Part shown: positions 61,221 through 64,000 of the stretch, piece by piece | How positions within the stretch are numbered: the first letter of the stretch is position 1 | Layout: every line of letters starts with the position of its first letter | From: Hymenobacter sedentarius | GTDB lineage: Bacteria > Bacteroidota > Bacteroidia > Cytophagales > Hymenobacteraceae | Assembly (NCBI RefSeq): GCF_001507645.1 | Contig: NZ_CP013909.1 | Location: forward strand, 1,054,001-1,118,000 | Length of the DNA stretch: 64,000 nucleotides | Direction: 5' to 3' | The notes under the pieces: generated by a model | What the model was told of the DNA's origin: nothing | Databases searched by the model: none | What the model saw: only the letters and a program-made list of their open reading frames with translations | Program-made: the position numbers and the translations under genes

Positions 61221-61600
61221 AGTGAGCGGCATAACGCGGCCGAAGCGCGGATTGGTACGGCCGGGCACGCGAATGTACGGCCACATACAACGAGGCTAAG
61301 ACAAACAGTTCCTTGGGTTTCCAGCACCTTCGGGCGCCGGCCGCGGTTCATAAGCGGGCCATAGTTGTGAGGATTGGCGCAATACCGGAACCGTAGCCGC
61401 CTGCGGCCTCCGGGCGCCGGGGCAGCGTAATATTGCATATATGCCATAATCTGTACCGTGCTGCCCGCGTTTACTCGGGCTGAACTCCCAGGGCATTGGT
61501 TTTGGGAGAATGGTTTTTGGCCTGATTTTGACCGGGATGCTAGACAAACGCGGCTGCCCGGTCGGTTTACTTTGTTTCGATTATCTTATTACCCCCTGCT
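61221..61600. other. Divergent intergenic region
   Basis: Between porP/sprF-like (minus) and the AsmA gene (plus). No gene or RNA recognised. GC-rich on the left. The stretch near 61560-61600 becomes T-rich before the AsmA gene, with TTTACTTTG (61565-61573), a poor match to the -7 element. Confidence 0.35.
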
Positions 61601-64000
61601 ATGCGGAAGATTCTGATAGGTATTGCTGTGTTTCTGGTGGTGCTGGTGGCCGCGGCGGCCCTGGCGCCGGTGCTCTTTAAGGGCAAGCTGCGGGCGCTGG
61701 CCGACAAGCAAATTGCCCAGCGCGTGCGGGCCAACGTGCAGTACGACCCCGCCAACATTGACGTGACCCTGCTCCATTCGTTCCCGGACATGACGGTGAA
61801 CATCCGCGACCTGCGGGTAATTGGGCTGGATTCGTTCAGCCGCGACACCCTCGCCTACCTGCCCAACCTGCGCGTGGGCCTCGACGTGATGAGCGTGGTG
61901 CGCGGCGGCCAAGTCGACATCAAATCCATTGAAATGGACCGGCCGGACCTGAGCTTGCGCCGGCTGAAAAGCGGCCTGGCCAACTGGGATGTCATTATTT
62001 CGGATTCGGCCGCCGCAGCCAAGGGCCAGGATACCAGCCAGGTGCACTTGGCCATCAAAGGCTGGGACCTGACCGACGGGCGCCTGCGCTACGAAGACCT
62101 CAGCCTGCCCTTCTCCATGCAGGCCCGGGGCGTGAACCACAGCGGCAGCGGCGATTTTGCGAGCAACGTGTTCGACATGAAGTCGCAGACCACGGCCACC
62201 GACCTCGACATGACCTACAACGGCGTGGCCTACGTAACCGACAAGCAGCTCAACGCCGACGTGACGATGAACATGGACTTGAACAAAAACCTTTACACGT
62301 TCAAGGACAACAAAATCAAGCTCAACGACTTCCCGTTCAGCTTTGCCGGCGCCATTGGCCTGCCCAACGACAAGGACATTACCTATGACCTGACCTTCAA
62401 GGCGCTGGAAACGGATTTCAAAACCCTGCTGAGTCTGGTGCCGGGCGCGTACACCGACAAGTTCAAAAACATCGAAACCAGCGGCAAGGTGGCCTTTGAC
62501 GGCTACTACAAGGGCACCCAAAACGACCTGCACATGCCCGGCTACGGCGTGAGCCTGGCCGTAACCAACGGGCAGTTCAAGTACCCCGACTTGCCCCAGG
62601 CTGCCCGCAACATCAACCTGAAAATGCAGGTCGACAACCCCTCGGGCTTCACCAACAACGTGAAGGTGAACGTGCCGCAGTTCCACCTGGACCTAGGACC
62701 CAACCCCGTGGATGGCAACGTGACCATCGACGGGCTGGCGCCGATGCGGGTAGACGGCCGCGTTAAGGCCAACGTGAACCTGGCCGAAGCCATGAAAGTG
62801 TACCCGGTGAAGGACCTAGCCATGCGCGGGCAGCTGTATATAGACGGCACGGCCCGGGGCATTTATTCCAAAAACCAGATGCCAGTGGTGAACGCGACCA
62901 TCCGGCTCACCAATGGCTTTGTGAAATCGGCCAAGTTCCCGGCCCCGATTGAGAACATCAACCTGAGCGGAACGGTGGTGAATACCACAGGCCAGGTCAA
63001 CGACACGCAAATCAACCTGCCGCAGTTTAAGATGGTACTGGAGGGCGAGCCGCTGGAAGGCCGCCTCACGGCCCACAACATCGACAAGCCGGTGTTTGAC
63101 ACCAACGTGCGCGGCACGGTGGACCTAACCAAAATCACCAAGATTTTCCCGCTGCAGGGCATGACCGTGACCGGCCGCGTGGCCGGCAACATCGCCGCCA
63201 AAGGCAACATGGCCGACGTGGAAGCCGGCCGTTACCAGAACGTGGTGGCCAGCGGCACGGTGCGCGCCAACAACGTAACCTACAAGAGCAAGGACCTGCC
63301 CCAAGGTGTAAAAATCAGCAGCGGCACGGCCACCTTCAATAACAACCAGATTGCGCTGCAAAGCGTGAACGGTATGGCCGGCAGTTCCGACTTTACCGCC
63401 TCCGGCACAATCAGCAACTACCTGGGCTACCTCTTTACGCCGGGCCAGCCCCTGCGCGGCAACCTGACGGTGAACTCGCGCAACTTCAACGTGAACGAGT
63501 GGATGGTGGACGAGGTATCGGCCAAGCCCGTGGCCACCGGCGGCCGGCCCCCGGCCAAGGCCCAGGGCGTGCTGCAGATTCCCAAATACTTTGACCTGGT
63601 GCTGAACAGCCACGTCGACAACGTGACCTACGACAACCTGAAGCTGACCAACGCCCAGGGCGCCGTGACGGTGCGCGACCAGACGGCCACGCTCAAAAAC
63701 ATGACCTTCAACTCGCTGGGCGCCACCTTTGGCACCACCGGCAGCTACAGCAGCAGGAACCTAGCCCACCCCAAGTTCGACTTTGGGCTGAAAATCAACG
63801 ACCTCAACATTCAGAATGCCTTCTCGGCGTTTACCACGCTCAAGAAGCTGGTGCCGCTGGCCGGGCAGGTAGAGGGCGTGTTTGGCACCAATTTCAGCGT
63901 GAGCGGCGAGATGGGCGCCGACATGCTGCCCAACCTCGCGACGCTGACCGGCAAGGGCGTGGTGGACGTGGTGAAGGCGGCCATCAACCAGTCGGAGGTG
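61601..64000 (+). CDS. AsmA-family protein (3' end beyond the window)
   Basis: 800 codons are visible, with no stop. An N-terminal anchor helix (about 3-22, MRKILIGIAVFLVVLVAAA) is followed by the long periplasmic region typical of AsmA/TamB-like proteins: beta-rich repeats such as VQYDPANIDVTLLHSFPDMTV, LDVMSVVRGGQVDIKSIEMDRPDLSLRRLKSGLANWDVI and VNVPQFHLDLGPNPVDGNVTIDG. AsmA-like proteins help move lipids between the membranes. The gene is open-ended, so a length cannot be given. It is divergent from the porP/sprF-like gene. Confidence 0.9.
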   Translation, partial: MRKILIGIAVFLVVLVAAAALAPVLFKGKLRALADKQIAQRVRANVQYDPANIDVTLLHSFPDMTVNIRDLRVIGLDSFSRDTLAYLPNLRVGLDVMSVVRGGQVDIKSIEMDRPDLSLRRLKSGLANWDVIISDSAAAAKGQDTSQVHLAIKGWDLTDGRLRYEDLSLPFSMQARGVNHSGSGDFASNVFDMKSQTTATDLDMTYNGVAYVTDKQLNADVTMNMDLNKNLYTFKDNKIKLNDFPFSFAGAIGLPNDKDITYDLTFKALETDFKTLLSLVPGAYTDKFKNIETSGKVAFDGYYKGTQNDLHMPGYGVSLAVTNGQFKYPDLPQAARNINLKMQVDNPSGFTNNVKVNVPQFHLDLGPNPVDGNVTIDGLAPMRVDGRVKANVNLAEAMKVYPVKDLAMRGQLYIDGTARGIYSKNQMPVVNATIRLTNGFVKSAKFPAPIENINLSGTVVNTTGQVNDTQINLPQFKMVLEGEPLEGRLTAHNIDKPVFDTNVRGTVDLTKITKIFPLQGMTVTGRVAGNIAAKGNMADVEAGRYQNVVASGTVRANNVTYKSKDLPQGVKISSGTATFNNNQIALQSVNGMAGSSDFTASGTISNYLGYLFTPGQPLRGNLTVNSRNFNVNEWMVDEVSAKPVATGGRPPAKAQGVLQIPKYFDLVLNSHVDNVTYDNLKLTNAQGAVTVRDQTATLKNMTFNSLGATFGTTGSYSSRNLAHPKFDFGLKINDLNIQNAFSAFTTLKKLVPLAGQVEGVFGTNFSVSGEMGADMLPNLATLTGKGVVDVVKAAINQSEV

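Noticed and set aside
1-64000. tRNA, rRNA, CRISPR array, prophage or restriction-defence island
   Set aside because: No cloverleaf end motifs, no repeat-spacer array, and no phage structural, restriction or toxin-antitoxin pattern was recognised. A dedicated tRNA and defence search would be decisive.

Overview
The window is about 64 kb of GC-rich chromosome from a member of the Bacteroidota, most probably a Hymenobacter-like Cytophagales. The reasons are a GldJ gliding lipoprotein next to a PorP/SprF-type protein, the coaX - outer membrane protein - lptC - ppiD cluster, TAnnTTTG promoter elements with little sign of Shine-Dalgarno sequences, and DUF4175 and DUF721 housekeeping genes. No rRNA, tRNA, CRISPR array or prophage was seen.

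Layout. 0.3-7 kb: a small metallopeptidase-like protein, a Ser/Gly-rich protein, an AraC regulator, an acyl-CoA dehydrogenase, a DoxX-like protein and RecJ. 7-20 kb, all on the minus strand: a TPR protein, the ppiD / lptC / outer membrane protein / coaX group, an RG-rich pseudouridine synthase, a DksA-like protein, ribH, a membrane-anchored TPR protein and pdhA. 20-24 kb: recF and a DUF721 protein (plus), an AT-rich HTH gene beside a parS-like palindrome, a GDPD phosphodiesterase and a DUF2939 protein. 24-31 kb: PLDc_N protein, rhomboid protease, polyprenyl synthase, RNase R and a fused peptide ABC ATPase. 31-33 kb: an accessory patch in which an 817-bp IS5-type element has split a GIY-YIG nuclease gene, with short palindromic repeats around it. 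33-44 kb: lspA, ileS, an RND/MMPL transporter, glyS, a phosphate transporter and two small genes. 44.3-45.2 kb: a non-coding stretch packed with DnaA-box-like nonamers and AT-rich blocks. 45-58 kb, almost all minus: an Ig-like lipoprotein, a methyltransferase, mnmG, an ATE-like transferase, ybeY, an RsbW-like kinase, a DUF4175 protein, exonuclease III and an AhpD-like protein. 58-64 kb: comF, gldJ, porP/sprF-like, and an AsmA-family gene that runs off the window.

The most interesting signal is a probable chromosomal replication origin at 44.34-45.18 kb. It holds about 20 DnaA-box-like sites, including a perfect TGTGGATAA and several one-base variants. A perfect inverted pair of TTATCCACA boxes lies 1.2 kb away, across two small genes. 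Two parS-like ParB sites (about 21.93 and 50.49 kb) lie on either side, and each sits in a terminator-like palindrome at the 3' end of a minus-strand gene. This suggests a compact origin/centromere region away from dnaA and parAB, neither of which is in the window. The run of minus-strand genes to the right of the origin does not fit the usual leading-strand bias and should be tested by GC skew.

A second theme is a family of palindromic repeats (core TCATGCTGAGCGCAGCGAAG and variants) between genes at about ten places, probably REP-like elements mobilised from elsewhere in the genome.
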